Assembly: GCF_004352915.1 (NCBI RefSeq)
Contig: NZ_SJSY01000060.1
Span: 1 to 64,000 of the forward strand
From: Flavobacterium zhairuonense
GTDB lineage: Bacteria > Bacteroidota > Bacteroidia > Flavobacteriales > Flavobacteriaceae
Length of the DNA stretch: 64,000 nucleotides
Direction of reading: 5' to 3'
The translations under genes and the position numbers were made by a program. The notes under the pieces are model-generated. The model did no database searches and was not told the DNA's origin. It worked only from the letters and a program-made list of their open reading frames with translations. Shown one piece after another: positions 9,321 through 17,380 of the stretch (position 1 is its first letter; every line of letters begins with the position of its first letter).

Positions 9321-9809
9321 ATGGAAAATAAAACAGTCATCATTTTAGGTTCTTCCAGAAAAAATGGAAACACAACAAAAATTGTGGATGAAATTTCTAA
9401 GGAGCATCACATTGATGTAGTGAATTTAAGTGATTACAATATTTCGTATTATGATTACGAAAGCAAAAATATAGACGATGATTTTCTTCCTTTAATAAGA
9501 AGAATACTGGAAGAGTACGACACCTTAATTTTTGCAACGCCGGTTTATTGGTACAATATGAGCGGTATTATGAAGGTCTTTTTCGATAGGATTTCAGATT
9601 TAATCCGAATTGAAAAAGAAACCGGAAGAAAGCTAAGAGGAAAGAAAATTGGAGTGATTACAAATTCACACGATAATGAAATCGAAGATAGTTTTTACAT
9701 TCCGTTTCAAAAATCAGCCGATTATTTAGGCATGAAATATTTAGGACACGCGCATTTTAATGCCAATATCCTAAACCAACAAACAAAAATAGAATTGACA
9801 TTTATATAA
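9321..9809 (+). CDS. NADPH-dependent FMN reductase/flavodoxin-fold protein
   Basis: 162 residues with the flavodoxin-like fold. The N-terminal ILGSSRKNGNT loop binds the FMN phosphate, FATPVYWYNMSGIMKVFFDR is the classical second flavin-binding segment, and GVITNSHDN follows. Such enzymes reduce FMN or quinones and can release iron. The gene starts only 6 bp past the toxin gene and ends 11 bp before sufC, so it is cotranscribed in the suf locus. Whether it supplies electrons for cluster assembly is speculation; it may have arrived with the toxin module. The C-terminus (KIELTFI) is a little shorter than many homologues. Confidence 0.82.
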   Translation: MENKTVIILGSSRKNGNTTKIVDEISKEHHIDVVNLSDYNISYYDYESKNIDDDFLPLIRRILEEYDTLIFATPVYWYNMSGIMKVFFDRISDLIRIEKETGRKLRGKKIGVITNSHDNEIEDSFYIPFQKSADYLGMKYLGHAHFNANILNQQTKIELTFI

Positions 9810-9820
9810 AATAAAAAACA

Positions 9821-10567
9821 ATGTTATCAATAAAAAACCTTCACGCCGCGATTGGTGATAAAGAAATCCTTAAGGGAATTAACATAGAAGTTAAAGCTGG
9901 AGAAGTTCACGCGATAATGGGACCAAACGGTTCTGGAAAAAGTACACTTTCTGCTGTTATTGCAGGAAACGAAAATTATGAAGTTACAGATGGAGAGGTA
10001 ATTCTTGACGGAGAAGATCTTGCTGATTTAGCTCCTGAAGAAAGAGCACATAAAGGTGTTTTCCTTTCTTTTCAATATCCAGTAGAAATTCCTGGAGTTA
10101 GCGTTACTAACTTCATGAAAACTGCTATCAACGAAACTCGTAAAGCAAACGGTCAGGAAGAAATGCCAGCTAACGAAATGTTGAAAGTAATTCGTGAGAA
10201 ATCTGAATTATTAGAAATCGACCGTAAATTTTTATCTCGTTCTTTAAATGAAGGTTTTTCTGGAGGAGAGAAAAAGAGAAACGAAATTTTCCAAATGGCA
10301 ATGTTAGAGCCAAAATTAGCTATCCTTGACGAAACCGATTCTGGTCTTGATATCGATGCTTTAAGAATTGTTGCAAATGGTGTAAACAAATTAAAAAGCG
10401 ACAAAAACGCTATTATCGTGATTACACACTACCAACGTTTATTAGATTATATCGTCCCTGATTTCGTTCACGTTCTTTACAACGGAAGAATCGTAAAATC
10501 TGGAGGAAAAGAATTAGCTTACGAATTAGAAGAAAAAGGATACGACTGGATCAAAGCAGAGAATTAG
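9821..10567 (+). CDS. sufC: Fe-S cluster assembly ATPase SufC
   Basis: 248 residues, full length. SufC is the soluble ABC-type ATPase that drives conformational change of SufB-SufD. Walker A is GPNGSGKST (about residues 35-43), the signature region LNEGFSGGEKKRNEI, Walker B LAILDETDSGLD, and the switch histidine lies in VITHYQR. There are no membrane segments, as expected. Starts 11 bp after the FMN reductase stop. Confidence 0.97.
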   Translation: MLSIKNLHAAIGDKEILKGINIEVKAGEVHAIMGPNGSGKSTLSAVIAGNENYEVTDGEVILDGEDLADLAPEERAHKGVFLSFQYPVEIPGVSVTNFMKTAINETRKANGQEEMPANEMLKVIREKSELLEIDRKFLSRSLNEGFSGGEKKRNEIFQMAMLEPKLAILDETDSGLDIDALRIVANGVNKLKSDKNAIIVITHYQRLLDYIVPDFVHVLYNGRIVKSGGKELAYELEEKGYDWIKAEN

Positions 10568-10612
10568 TCAGTCTGAAAGTCGAAAGTCAAAAGTCATAAA
10601 GTCGAAAATACA
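10567..10612. repeat. AAAGTC-type repeat, copy 2
   Basis: Immediately after the sufC stop comes a run of CTGAAAGTCGAAAGTC and AAAAGTCATAAAGTCGAAA units, all in one orientation. It forms the left side of a pair with copy 3, enclosing the four-helix-bundle gene. Confidence 0.7.
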
Positions 10613-10614
10613 AT

Positions 10615-10983
10615 ATGAGTAAATTCAAATCTTTTGAGGAAATAAATTCTTGGCAAAAATCTCGAATCTTCAATAAGAAAATATATTTGATTACTGAAAA
10701 TTCTACTTTCAAAAAAGACTTTGATTTTGTTAGACAAATAAGACGTGCATCACTTTCTATATCATCAAATATAGCAGAAGGTTTTGAGAGAAATACAGAC
10801 AAAGAGTTTATTTACTTTTTATATGTAGCCAAAGCATCCGCAGGAGAAGTAAGATCTCAATTATATTTAGCATTTGATTTAGAATATATTTTAAAAGAAG
10901 AATTTGAAATGCTTTTAGAATCGATTACAGAAATATCGAAATTATTAAGCGGTTTCATTAAATATTTGAGCCCAAAGTCATAA
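10615..10983 (+). CDS. Four-helix-bundle protein (S23/23S rRNA intervening-sequence type)
   Basis: 122 residues with the hallmarks of the TIGR02436/S23 family: an N-terminal F.E...WQKSRI helix, the loop QIRRASLSISSNIAEGFER, then F..FL.VAKASAGEVRSQL. These small helical proteins are encoded in 23S rRNA intervening sequences of some bacteria and are related in fold to Avd of diversity-generating retroelements; molecular function is unknown. The gene is embedded in AAAGTC repeats on both sides, and its last codons (SPKS stop) are themselves written by the repeat. This suggests the gene and repeat moved in as a unit between sufC and sufD. Confidence 0.88.
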   Translation: MSKFKSFEEINSWQKSRIFNKKIYLITENSTFKKDFDFVRQIRRASLSISSNIAEGFERNTDKEFIYFLYVAKASAGEVRSQLYLAFDLEYILKEEFEMLLESITEISKLLSGFIKYLSPKS

Positions 10984-11097
10984 AGTCGAAAGTCATAAAG
11001 TCTTAAACTTTATGCTTTAAATTTTTAACCTTTTGGCAAAAACAGTCGACAATCCAAAGTCTTTTGACTTTCGACTTTCGACTTTAAGACTAAAAAG
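10974..11097. repeat. AAAGTC-type repeat, copy 3
   Basis: The left part carries AAAGTCATAAAGTCGAAAGTC units and the right part carries their complements (GACTTTCGACTTTCGACTTT), so a long imperfect palindrome lies between the four-helix-bundle gene and sufD. It covers the last codons of the former and any N-terminal extension of the latter. Confidence 0.75.
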
Positions 11098-11101
11098 AAC
11101 A

Positions 11102-12418
11102 ATGGATTTAAAAGAAAAATTAGTATCGTCTTTTATGGCTTTTGAAGAGCGTGTTGATGTACATTCAGATTTACATGACATACGCACAAATGCTTTAAAA
11201 AACTTCGAAAATAAAGGTTTCCCAACCAAAAAAGAAGAAGCTTGGAAATACACATCGCTAAACGCCATCTTAAAAAATGACTTTACGGTTTTTCCTAAGC
11301 AGGAAAATGCAATCGAATTCAATCAGGTAAAAAAATACTTTTTACACGAAATTGATACGTATAAATTAGTATTTGTTGATGGTGTTTTCAGTTCGCATTT
11401 GTCTTCTACAACGCACGACGGAATCGATGTTTGCTTGATGTCATCGGCATTGACCAAACCAAAATATAAAATGATTATTGATAAATACTTCAATCAAATT
11501 GCAAGTAAAGATGACAGCTTAACGTCATTAAATACTGCATTTGCAATGGAAGGTGCTTTTATCAATATTCCACAAAAGAAAGTAGCCGATAAGCCAATTG
11601 AAATCATGTATTTCTCAACAGGAAACGAATCGGCTTTAATGGTTCAGCCAAGAAATTTGGTTATTGTGGGTGAAAATTCACATGTTCAAATTATCGAACG
11701 TCACCAAAGTTTGAATGAAAATCCAGTTTTAACCAATTCCGTTACAGAGATTTTCGCTCAAAAACGTGCGATTGTTGATTATTACAAAATTCAAAACGAT
11801 AATAGCGAAGCGAATTTAATCGACAACACTTATGTTTCTCAACAACAAGAAAGTCACGCTTATGTGCATACTTTCTCTTTTGGTGGAAATTTAACTCGTA
11901 ACAACTTAAACTTTTACCATTTCGGAGAAAGATTAACAAGTACGTTAAACGGAATTTCTATCTTGAATGACAAACAACACGTTGACCATTATACTTTGGT
12001 AAACCACGCACAACCAAACTGCGAAAGTTTCCAAGATTATAAAGGAATTTTCTCTGATCGTTCGACAGGAGTTTTCAACGGAAAAGTTTTGGTTGAAAAA
12101 GAAGCTCAAAAAACAAATGCTTTCCAAAAAAGCAACAACATTTTGTTGAGCGACAAAGCTACTATCAACGCAAAACCACAATTAGAGATTTTTGCTGATG
12201 ACGTAAAATGTTCTCACGGATGTACTGTTGGACAGCTTGATGAAACAGCAATGTTCTACATGCAATCTCGTGGTATTCCTCAAAAAGAAGCTAAAGCTTT
12301 ATTGATGTACGCATTCTCAAACGCTGTTATCGAAAGCATCAAAATACCAGAATTAAAACAAAGAATTACTAAAATCATTGCCATGAAATTAGGCGTGAAT
12401 TTAGGATTTGATTTGTAG
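11102..12418 (+). CDS. sufD: Fe-S cluster assembly scaffold SufD
   Basis: 438 residues from the ATG at 11102 (MDLKEKLVSS). An upstream TTG in frame at 11033 would put 23 residues inside the AAAGTC repeat, so it is rejected. SufD pairs with SufB in the scaffold and is needed for iron acquisition. Typical features: KKEEAWKYTSL near the N-terminus, the repetitive beta-helix core, and the C-terminal DDVKCSHGCTVGQLDETAMFYMQSRGIPQKEA with the conserved His in the SHG motif. It ends the first suf transcription block; the gene on its right is on the other strand. Confidence 0.96.
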   Translation: MDLKEKLVSSFMAFEERVDVHSDLHDIRTNALKNFENKGFPTKKEEAWKYTSLNAILKNDFTVFPKQENAIEFNQVKKYFLHEIDTYKLVFVDGVFSSHLSSTTHDGIDVCLMSSALTKPKYKMIIDKYFNQIASKDDSLTSLNTAFAMEGAFINIPQKKVADKPIEIMYFSTGNESALMVQPRNLVIVGENSHVQIIERHQSLNENPVLTNSVTEIFAQKRAIVDYYKIQNDNSEANLIDNTYVSQQQESHAYVHTFSFGGNLTRNNLNFYHFGERLTSTLNGISILNDKQHVDHYTLVNHAQPNCESFQDYKGIFSDRSTGVFNGKVLVEKEAQKTNAFQKSNNILLSDKATINAKPQLEIFADDVKCSHGCTVGQLDETAMFYMQSRGIPQKEAKALLMYAFSNAVIESIKIPELKQRITKIIAMKLGVNLGFDL

Positions 12419-12423
12419 TATTG

Positions 12424-12526
12424 TTTAACCGCAAGGTTCGCAAAGATTTACGCAAGGTTCGCAAAGGTTTATTACAAAACTTTGCGAACTTTGCGCTTTT
12501 TACTTGGCGTCTTTGCGGTTAAATTT
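12424..12526. repeat. TTTGCG-type long inverted repeat between convergent genes
   Basis: The left arm begins TTTAACCGCAAGGTTCGCAA and repeats CGCAAGGTTCGCAAAG once more. The right arm carries the complements CTTTGCGAACTTTGCG and ends CTTTGCGGTTAAA. The two ends pair over about 11 bases (TTTAACCGCAA with TTGCGGTTAAA, minor mismatch) and the inner units pair as well. It lies between sufD and the minus-strand hydrolase and may act as a two-way terminator. Confidence 0.8.
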
Positions 12527-13875
12527 TATTTTTTCAATGAAGAAATTATCCCCTTCAAAAACCCATTAAAATCAAATCCAGGTTCTTCTTCCTTCACTCC
12601 CATTCTCACAATTACCATATCCAAAGACGGAATAATCGCCACCATTTGCCCTTGATATCCACTGCAATAAAACATATCTCTAGGAACATCTGGGAATTTC
12701 CCTCCAGCGTTTAGCCAAAATTGCGCTCCATATTTTCCTTCAGAAGTATTTGTTGGAGTTGCTGTATACTTTACCCAGCTTTCATCAAGGATTTGTTCTC
12801 CATTCCAGTTTCCTTTATGAAGATATAATAATCCGAATTTTGACCAATCTCTTGGCGTGGCCCATCCGTAAGACGAACCAACAAAAGTTCCAGACATATC
12901 TTGTTCGACAATCATCGAGTTCATCCCGATTTTGTCGATTACGGCACTGTACCAAAAATCAAGATATTCTTGTTGGGTTTTAAATTGGCTTCTTAAAATT
13001 CTCGATAATAAATTTGTCGTTCCTGACGAATAATACCAATGTGTGTTTGGTTTATATTTCGCTGGTTTATCCATTTGTACTTTCCCCATATCTTCAGATT
13101 GGAAAAGCATTTGTGTCGCATCGCAAATCGTGCTATAATTTTCTTCCCATTCTAAACCAGAATTCATATGAAGCAAATCGTTAACCGTAATATTTTTACG
13201 TTCATCATTTTGCCATTCTTTAATTGGCGCTGGTTTATAAATATCAATTTTTCCTTGTTTAGCCAAAACTCCAAAAGCTGAACTTGTGATACTTTTTGTC
13301 ATCGACCAACCTAAAATTTTGCTGTCTTTATTAAAACCTGTGTCGTATTTTTCACCAATTAATTTGTCTTTATATAAAACGACAACGGCGCGCGTACGTT
13401 TTGCTTTTCCCCCATCTTTATCGAAAGAATCATCAATTGCTTTTTTTAATTTTGTGTAATCCACATTCGCGAAAGCGGAATCTTTTGGCTCATTATTCCC
13501 GTAAGGAAAAGGAAGATTATTAACCAATTTTGTTCTTTTTGGAAGCAAATAGGGTTTCGAAATATCATAATCATCATTAATTAATAACGCACCTAAACCT
13601 TCTCTATAAATCGCTTTTCTTTCTTTTAAACCATAAACTGCCGATGTTGCAAATTTTCCAGCATCATCAATTTTGTTTGTGGCAAGATCTAGCAAATGAA
13701 TATCATTATCTGTTTTCTGAATTAAATCCAATGAGCGATGATCCATAAAATGCCCCGACGCAACACTCTTGGCCGAAAAGCCAGAAATCAAATCAAGCTT
13801 CGGATAAGTCGTAAATCCGAAATACAAAAAAGCGAGAACAAGGGCAAGCGCCAGTACTTTGAGAAATTTTTTCAT
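12526..13875 (-). CDS. Serine hydrolase (class C beta-lactamase/penicillin-binding-protein-like)
   Basis: 449 residues. The N-terminal hydrophobic helix (residues 5-22) is a membrane anchor or signal sequence. The SxxK catalytic motif is S191-M-T-K194, the second motif is YYSSGTTN (Tyr-Ser in place of YxN), and a late GYQGQM region follows. The family (PF00144) holds esterases, D-aminopeptidases and beta-lactamases; antibiotic resistance cannot be assumed. It is oriented against the suf genes and splits sufABCD from sufSE. Confidence 0.85.
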   Translation of the reverse strand: MKKFLKVLALALVLAFLYFGFTTYPKLDLISGFSAKSVASGHFMDHRSLDLIQKTDNDIHLLDLATNKIDDAGKFATSAVYGLKERKAIYREGLGALLINDDYDISKPYLLPKRTKLVNNLPFPYGNNEPKDSAFANVDYTKLKKAIDDSFDKDGGKAKRTRAVVVLYKDKLIGEKYDTGFNKDSKILGWSMTKSITSSAFGVLAKQGKIDIYKPAPIKEWQNDERKNITVNDLLHMNSGLEWEENYSTICDATQMLFQSEDMGKVQMDKPAKYKPNTHWYYSSGTTNLLSRILRSQFKTQQEYLDFWYSAVIDKIGMNSMIVEQDMSGTFVGSSYGWATPRDWSKFGLLYLHKGNWNGEQILDESWVKYTATPTNTSEGKYGAQFWLNAGGKFPDVPRDMFYCSGYQGQMVAIIPSLDMVIVRMGVKEEEPGFDFNGFLKGIISSLKK

Positions 13876-14062
13876 GATGTGTTAGCTATTTTTAATGCAA
13901 TATAAATAATTTATGTTCACGATTTTAGAACTCAAATTATAAATCTGTTTCGGATAATGCAGAAAACCGAAACTATTTTTATGGAATCAGCATTTACAAC
14001 ATCTGACAATCGCATCATAAAAGGAAATTATAGAATTGCTGTATAAACAAATTTAGTTTTAG

Positions 14063-14070
14063 TACTTTTG
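14063..14070 (+). promoter_or_regulatory. -7 box (TACTTTTG) for the sufS operon
   Basis: Exact TAnnTTTG match, 25 bases before the sufS start. It shows that sufS and the genes after it have their own promoter, needed because the opposing hydrolase gene separates them from sufD. No good TTG at -33. Confidence 0.6.
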
Positions 14071-14095
14071 TAAATAGATTTTTTCTAAATAAGAC

Positions 14096-15310
14096 ATGCT
14101 AGATATTCAAAAAATAAGAGCTGATTTCCCGATACTTTCTCAAACTGTAAACGGAAAGCCATTAGTATATTTCGACAACGGAGCTACTTCGCAAAAACCA
14201 CAAGTTGTGATTGATGCTGAAGTAAAATATTATAACGAAATCAATGCCAACATTCACCGTGGCGTTCACACATTAAGCCAGTTAGCAACTGACGCTTATG
14301 AGATTTCACGCGGAAAAGTGAAAGATCACATCAACGCAAAATTTGCTCACGAAGTGCTTTTTACTTCAGGGACAACACACGGAATTAACTTAGTTGCAAA
14401 CGGTTTTGCTTCGATTTTAAAACCTGGTGATGAAGTTGTTGTTTCTTCATTGGAACACCACAGCAACATTGTGCCTTGGCAGATGTTATGCGAAAAAACG
14501 GGTGCGATTTTAAAAGTCATTCCAATTGATGACAATGGAGAATTAATCATTACCGAATTTGACAAACTGCTTTCAGATAAAACGAAAATCGTTACTGTAA
14601 ATCATATTTCAAATGCATTGGGCGTAATTAATCCGATCAAATATATTATTGATAAAGCACATGCTGTTGGAGCTGCAGTTTTAATTGATGGCGCGCAGGC
14701 CGTTCCGCATTTAAAACCAAATGTTCAGGAATTAGATTGCGATTTTTATGCTTTTTCGGGTCATAAAATGTGCGGTCCAACGGGAACTGGAATTTTGTAC
14801 GGAAAAGAAGAATGGCTGAACAAACTTCCTCCTTACCAAGGCGGAGGTGAAATGATCAAAGAAGTTACTTTCGAAAAAACAACTTACGCAGATTTGCCTC
14901 ATAAATTTGAAGCAGGAACTCCAAACATCGCTGGCGGAATTGTTTTAGGAACTGCAATTGATTATTTAAACGAGATTGGTTTTGATAAAATTCATGAATA
15001 CGAAAATGAATTGTTAGAGCACGCAACAAAACGTCTTAACGAAATTGAAGGCATCCGAATTTATGGAAATACCAAAAATAAAGCTTCTGTAGTTTCGTTT
15101 AATATTGACGGAATTCACCCGTATGATGTTGGTTCTATTATAGATAAACTTGGAATTGCTGTTAGAACAGGACATCATTGCGCACAGCCAATCATGAATT
15201 TCTTCTGTATTCCGGGAACGATTCGTGCTTCTTTCTCATTTTATAATACAAAAGAAGAAATTGATGCAATGGTTGAAGCAGTGAAAAAAGCACAAACCAT
15301 GTTAAGCTAA
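14096..15310 (+). CDS. sufS: Cysteine desulfurase SufS
   Basis: 404 residues, a group II cysteine desulfurase. It takes sulfur from cysteine with PLP and hands it to SufE. The PLP lysine is K224 in SGHKMCGPTG, the PLP-stacking region is SSLEHHSNIVPW, and the persulfide cysteine is C362 in RTGHHCAQP. First gene of the second suf block, 10 bp ahead of a small lipoprotein gene. Confidence 0.97.
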   Translation: MLDIQKIRADFPILSQTVNGKPLVYFDNGATSQKPQVVIDAEVKYYNEINANIHRGVHTLSQLATDAYEISRGKVKDHINAKFAHEVLFTSGTTHGINLVANGFASILKPGDEVVVSSLEHHSNIVPWQMLCEKTGAILKVIPIDDNGELIITEFDKLLSDKTKIVTVNHISNALGVINPIKYIIDKAHAVGAAVLIDGAQAVPHLKPNVQELDCDFYAFSGHKMCGPTGTGILYGKEEWLNKLPPYQGGGEMIKEVTFEKTTYADLPHKFEAGTPNIAGGIVLGTAIDYLNEIGFDKIHEYENELLEHATKRLNEIEGIRIYGNTKNKASVVSFNIDGIHPYDVGSIIDKLGIAVRTGHHCAQPIMNFFCIPGTIRASFSFYNTKEEIDAMVEAVKKAQTMLS

Positions 15311-15320
15311 AAAATATTTT

Positions 15321-15746
15321 ATGAGACTATTATCTTTTTTATTCTTCACAATCTTCATCGTAACAGGCTGTTCAAGCCAAAAATTAGCTGACATGACCAC
15401 AACAAAAATGGAATATTCTGCTGTTTCGAGAGGTGTTTTTAAAAAGATAATTGTTGAGAATAAAACAGTTTCAGTGACCAATGGAAGAAATTCCGAAGCA
15501 GTAGAAAAGAAAATCAATGATGCAAAATGGAAACAAATTGTATCCGAGTTTTCAAAAATAAATTTAGAAAATATTCCAAACTTGAAAGCTCCAACAGAGA
15601 AACGTTTTTATGACGGTGCCGCAATTGGAAATTTAAAAATAACTCAAAATCAGAAAACCTACGAAACAAAAGGTTTTGACAACGGTTTTCCACCAAAGGA
15701 AATTGAAAAACTGGTAAATTTGCTGACTGATTTTGCTAAAGAATAA
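15321..15746 (+). CDS. Small lipoprotein of unknown function
   Basis: 141 residues. The lipobox VTGCSS gives lipid attachment at C17. The rest is a compact alpha/beta domain with a W..I..EF sequence (DAKWKQIVSEFSKINLENIPNL) and a later YDGAAIGNLKI. It lies between sufS and sufE, 10 bp and 2 bp from them, so it is clearly cotranscribed. No link with iron-sulfur assembly is known to me, and its envelope location argues against a direct role. Similar small lipoproteins with this motif are common in flavobacteria. Confidence 0.75.
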   Translation: MRLLSFLFFTIFIVTGCSSQKLADMTTTKMEYSAVSRGVFKKIIVENKTVSVTNGRNSEAVEKKINDAKWKQIVSEFSKINLENIPNLKAPTEKRFYDGAAIGNLKITQNQKTYETKGFDNGFPPKEIEKLVNLLTDFAKE

Positions 15747-15748
15747 TT

Positions 15749-16174
15749 ATGACGATAAGAGAAATTCAAGACGAAATAATAGACGAGTTTTCAATGTTTG
15801 ATGATTGGATGCAACGCTACGAATACATCATTGAACTAGGAAAAAGTCTTCCGTTAATTAAAGAAGAATACAAAGTAGACGAAAATTTAATCAAAGGTTG
15901 CCAATCAAAAGTTTGGTTGCAAGGCGAACAAAACGACGATAAAATTGTTTTCACAGCAGATAGCGATGCGATTTTGACCAAAGGAATTATAGCGATTTTA
16001 ATTCGCGCTTTCTCCAACCAAAAAGCATCAGACATTATAAACGCAGATACTGATTTTATTGATGAAATCGGGTTAAAAGAACATTTATCAGCAACACGCG
16101 CCAACGGTTTGGTTTCGATGATTAAAAACATCAAAATGTACGCTTTGGCTTTTGACGCAAAAAACAAAAATTAG
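15749..16174 (+). CDS. sufE: Sulfur acceptor protein SufE
   Basis: 141 residues. SufE takes the persulfide from SufS and delivers it to SufB. The acceptor cysteine is C51 in LIKGCQSKVWL, the same number as in E. coli SufE, and the family feature DDWMQRYEYIIELGK is near the N-terminus. Start codon is 2 bp after the lipoprotein stop. Confidence 0.96.
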   Translation: MTIREIQDEIIDEFSMFDDWMQRYEYIIELGKSLPLIKEEYKVDENLIKGCQSKVWLQGEQNDDKIVFTADSDAILTKGIIAILIRAFSNQKASDIINADTDFIDEIGLKEHLSATRANGLVSMIKNIKMYALAFDAKNKN

Positions 16175-16184
16175 AAAATTTCAA

Positions 16185-16290
16185 ACCATTAAGGCATTAA
16201 GATTCATAAAGTACTAAGCTTAATTTTCTTGGCAATTAGAAGAGAATTAAGTGTACTGCAAAACTTAATTCTCTTAATATCTTAATGGTA
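16185..16290. repeat. CATTAAG-type inverted repeat
   Basis: The left side reads CCATTAAGGCATTAAG and the right side CTTAATATCTTAATGG, with a second inner pair (AAGCTTAATTTTCTTGG / AGAGAATTAAG). This is another self-complementary intergenic repeat, different in sequence from the AAAGTC family, between sufE and the DUF59 gene. Confidence 0.7.
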
Positions 16291-16306
16291 AAAACAAAAA
16301 ATAAAA

Positions 16307-16630
16307 ATGGAACAAGAAATAGACACAAACGAATTAGGAGAATCAATCGTAAAAGTTTTAAAAGGAATTTATGATCCTGAGATTCCAGTTGATATTTATG
16401 AGTTAGGATTAATTTACGACGTAATGGTAAACACAGATTACGAAGTAAAAATCTTGATGACACTTACATCTCCAAACTGCCCGGTAGCGGAAAGCTTACC
16501 AAGAGAAGTGGAAGAAAAAGTAAAAACGATCGAAAACATCAAAGATGTTGACGTAGAAATTACTTTCGATCCGCCTTGGAGCAAAGATTTAATGAGCGAA
16601 GAAGCAAAGTTAGAATTAGGAATGCTTTAA
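16307..16630 (+). CDS. sufT: DUF59/MIP18-type iron-sulfur maturation protein (SufT-like)
   Basis: 107 residues, a stand-alone MIP18-family domain. Proteins of this type help insert Fe-S clusters into target enzymes. The signature is DPEIPVDIYELGLIYDV followed by the loop TSPNCPVAESLP with its single conserved cysteine, and DPPWSKDLMSEEAKLELGM at the end. Placement at the end of the suf locus agrees. The SufT name is used by family and position. Confidence 0.9.
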   Translation: MEQEIDTNELGESIVKVLKGIYDPEIPVDIYELGLIYDVMVNTDYEVKILMTLTSPNCPVAESLPREVEEKVKTIENIKDVDVEITFDPPWSKDLMSEEAKLELGML

Positions 16631-16790
16631 TTTAGTCGTAAAGTCAAAAGTCGAAAGTCTAAAAGTCAAGGACTTTACAACTTTTGATATTTGACTTTAA
16701 TACTTAAAAAACAATTAGTTATAAAGCCGGAAGTCATAAAGTCGAAAGTAAAAGACTTTATGACTTTCGACCTTCGACTTTAAGACTTAA
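16631..16790. repeat. AAAGTC-type repeats, two consecutive palindromic units (copies 4 and 5)
   Basis: The first unit runs from 16634 (GTCGTAAAGTCAAAAGTCG) to about 16705 with its complement. The second runs from 16720 (ATAAAGCCGGAAGTC) to 16790 (GACTTTCGACCTTCGACTTT). Together they fill the gap before the DUF2480 gene. The two units differ in sequence, so they are not simple tandem copies. Confidence 0.75.
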
Positions 16791-16793
16791 AGA

Positions 16794-17303
16794 ATGGAAG
16801 AAATCATCAATAAAGTTGCCAATAGTGCTTTAGAAGTTTTTGATCTTGAGGATTATTATCCAAAAGGAATCCGTACCCAAATTGACATTTCTCAATGGCT
16901 TTTGGAAGGGTTTTTATTGAAAGAAAAAGACTTTAGAGAACATCTTAAAAATCACGATTGGTCGCAATATCAAGATCAATACGTCGCTGTACATTGCAGT
17001 ACAGATGCCATTATTCCGGCTTGGGCTTTAATTTTAGTAAGTGTTCATTTAGCGCCTTTTGCTAAGAAAGTAGTTAACGGAACTATTGAAGATCTTGACG
17101 CAAGTCTATACGAAGAAATCCTTAGCAAACTAGATTATTCTGTTTACAAAAGTAAACCCGTAATTGTAAAAGGCTGTTCTAGAAAACCAGTTCCAATGCG
17201 CGCTTATATTTTAGCTACAACTTATTTACAGCCATTTGCAAGAAGCATCATGTATGGAGAAGCATGCTCTGCAGTACCTCTATATAAAGAATCTAAGAAA
17301 TAA
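16794..17303 (+). CDS. DUF2480 family protein
   Basis: 169 residues, matching the length of DUF2480 proteins restricted to Bacteroidota. The conserved motifs DISQWLLEGFLLKEKDFRE, VAVHCSTDAIIPAWA and KGCSRKPVPMRAYI are all present. The two paired Cys-containing loops (HCS, GCS) are intriguing next to an Fe-S assembly locus, but no function has been established that I know of. No signal peptide; cytoplasmic. Confidence 0.85.
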   Translation: MEEIINKVANSALEVFDLEDYYPKGIRTQIDISQWLLEGFLLKEKDFREHLKNHDWSQYQDQYVAVHCSTDAIIPAWALILVSVHLAPFAKKVVNGTIEDLDASLYEEILSKLDYSVYKSKPVIVKGCSRKPVPMRAYILATTYLQPFARSIMYGEACSAVPLYKESKK

Positions 17304-17349
17304 CCTTCAATAACAAGCAGTCACTCATTTACATCTCATTGGTTTTTAG

Positions 17350-17357
17350 TATATTTG
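17350..17357 (+). promoter_or_regulatory. -7 box (TATATTTG) for the DUF3078 gene
   Basis: Exact TAnnTTTG match, 23 bases before the start at 17381. It lies inside the longer reading frame that begins at 17339, which supports the downstream start. Confidence 0.6.
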
Positions 17358-17380
17358 GCTATGCACTTAAACTAAACACC

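Noticed and set aside
11033..11101. N-terminal extension of SufD from a TTG codon
   Set aside because: It lies within the AAAGTC repeat and its residues do not fit the family; ATG 11102 gives a normal SufD start.
12526..13875. Antibiotic-resistance beta-lactamase
   Set aside because: SxxK is present, but the second motif is YSS rather than YxN, and family members of this size are mostly esterases or peptidases.
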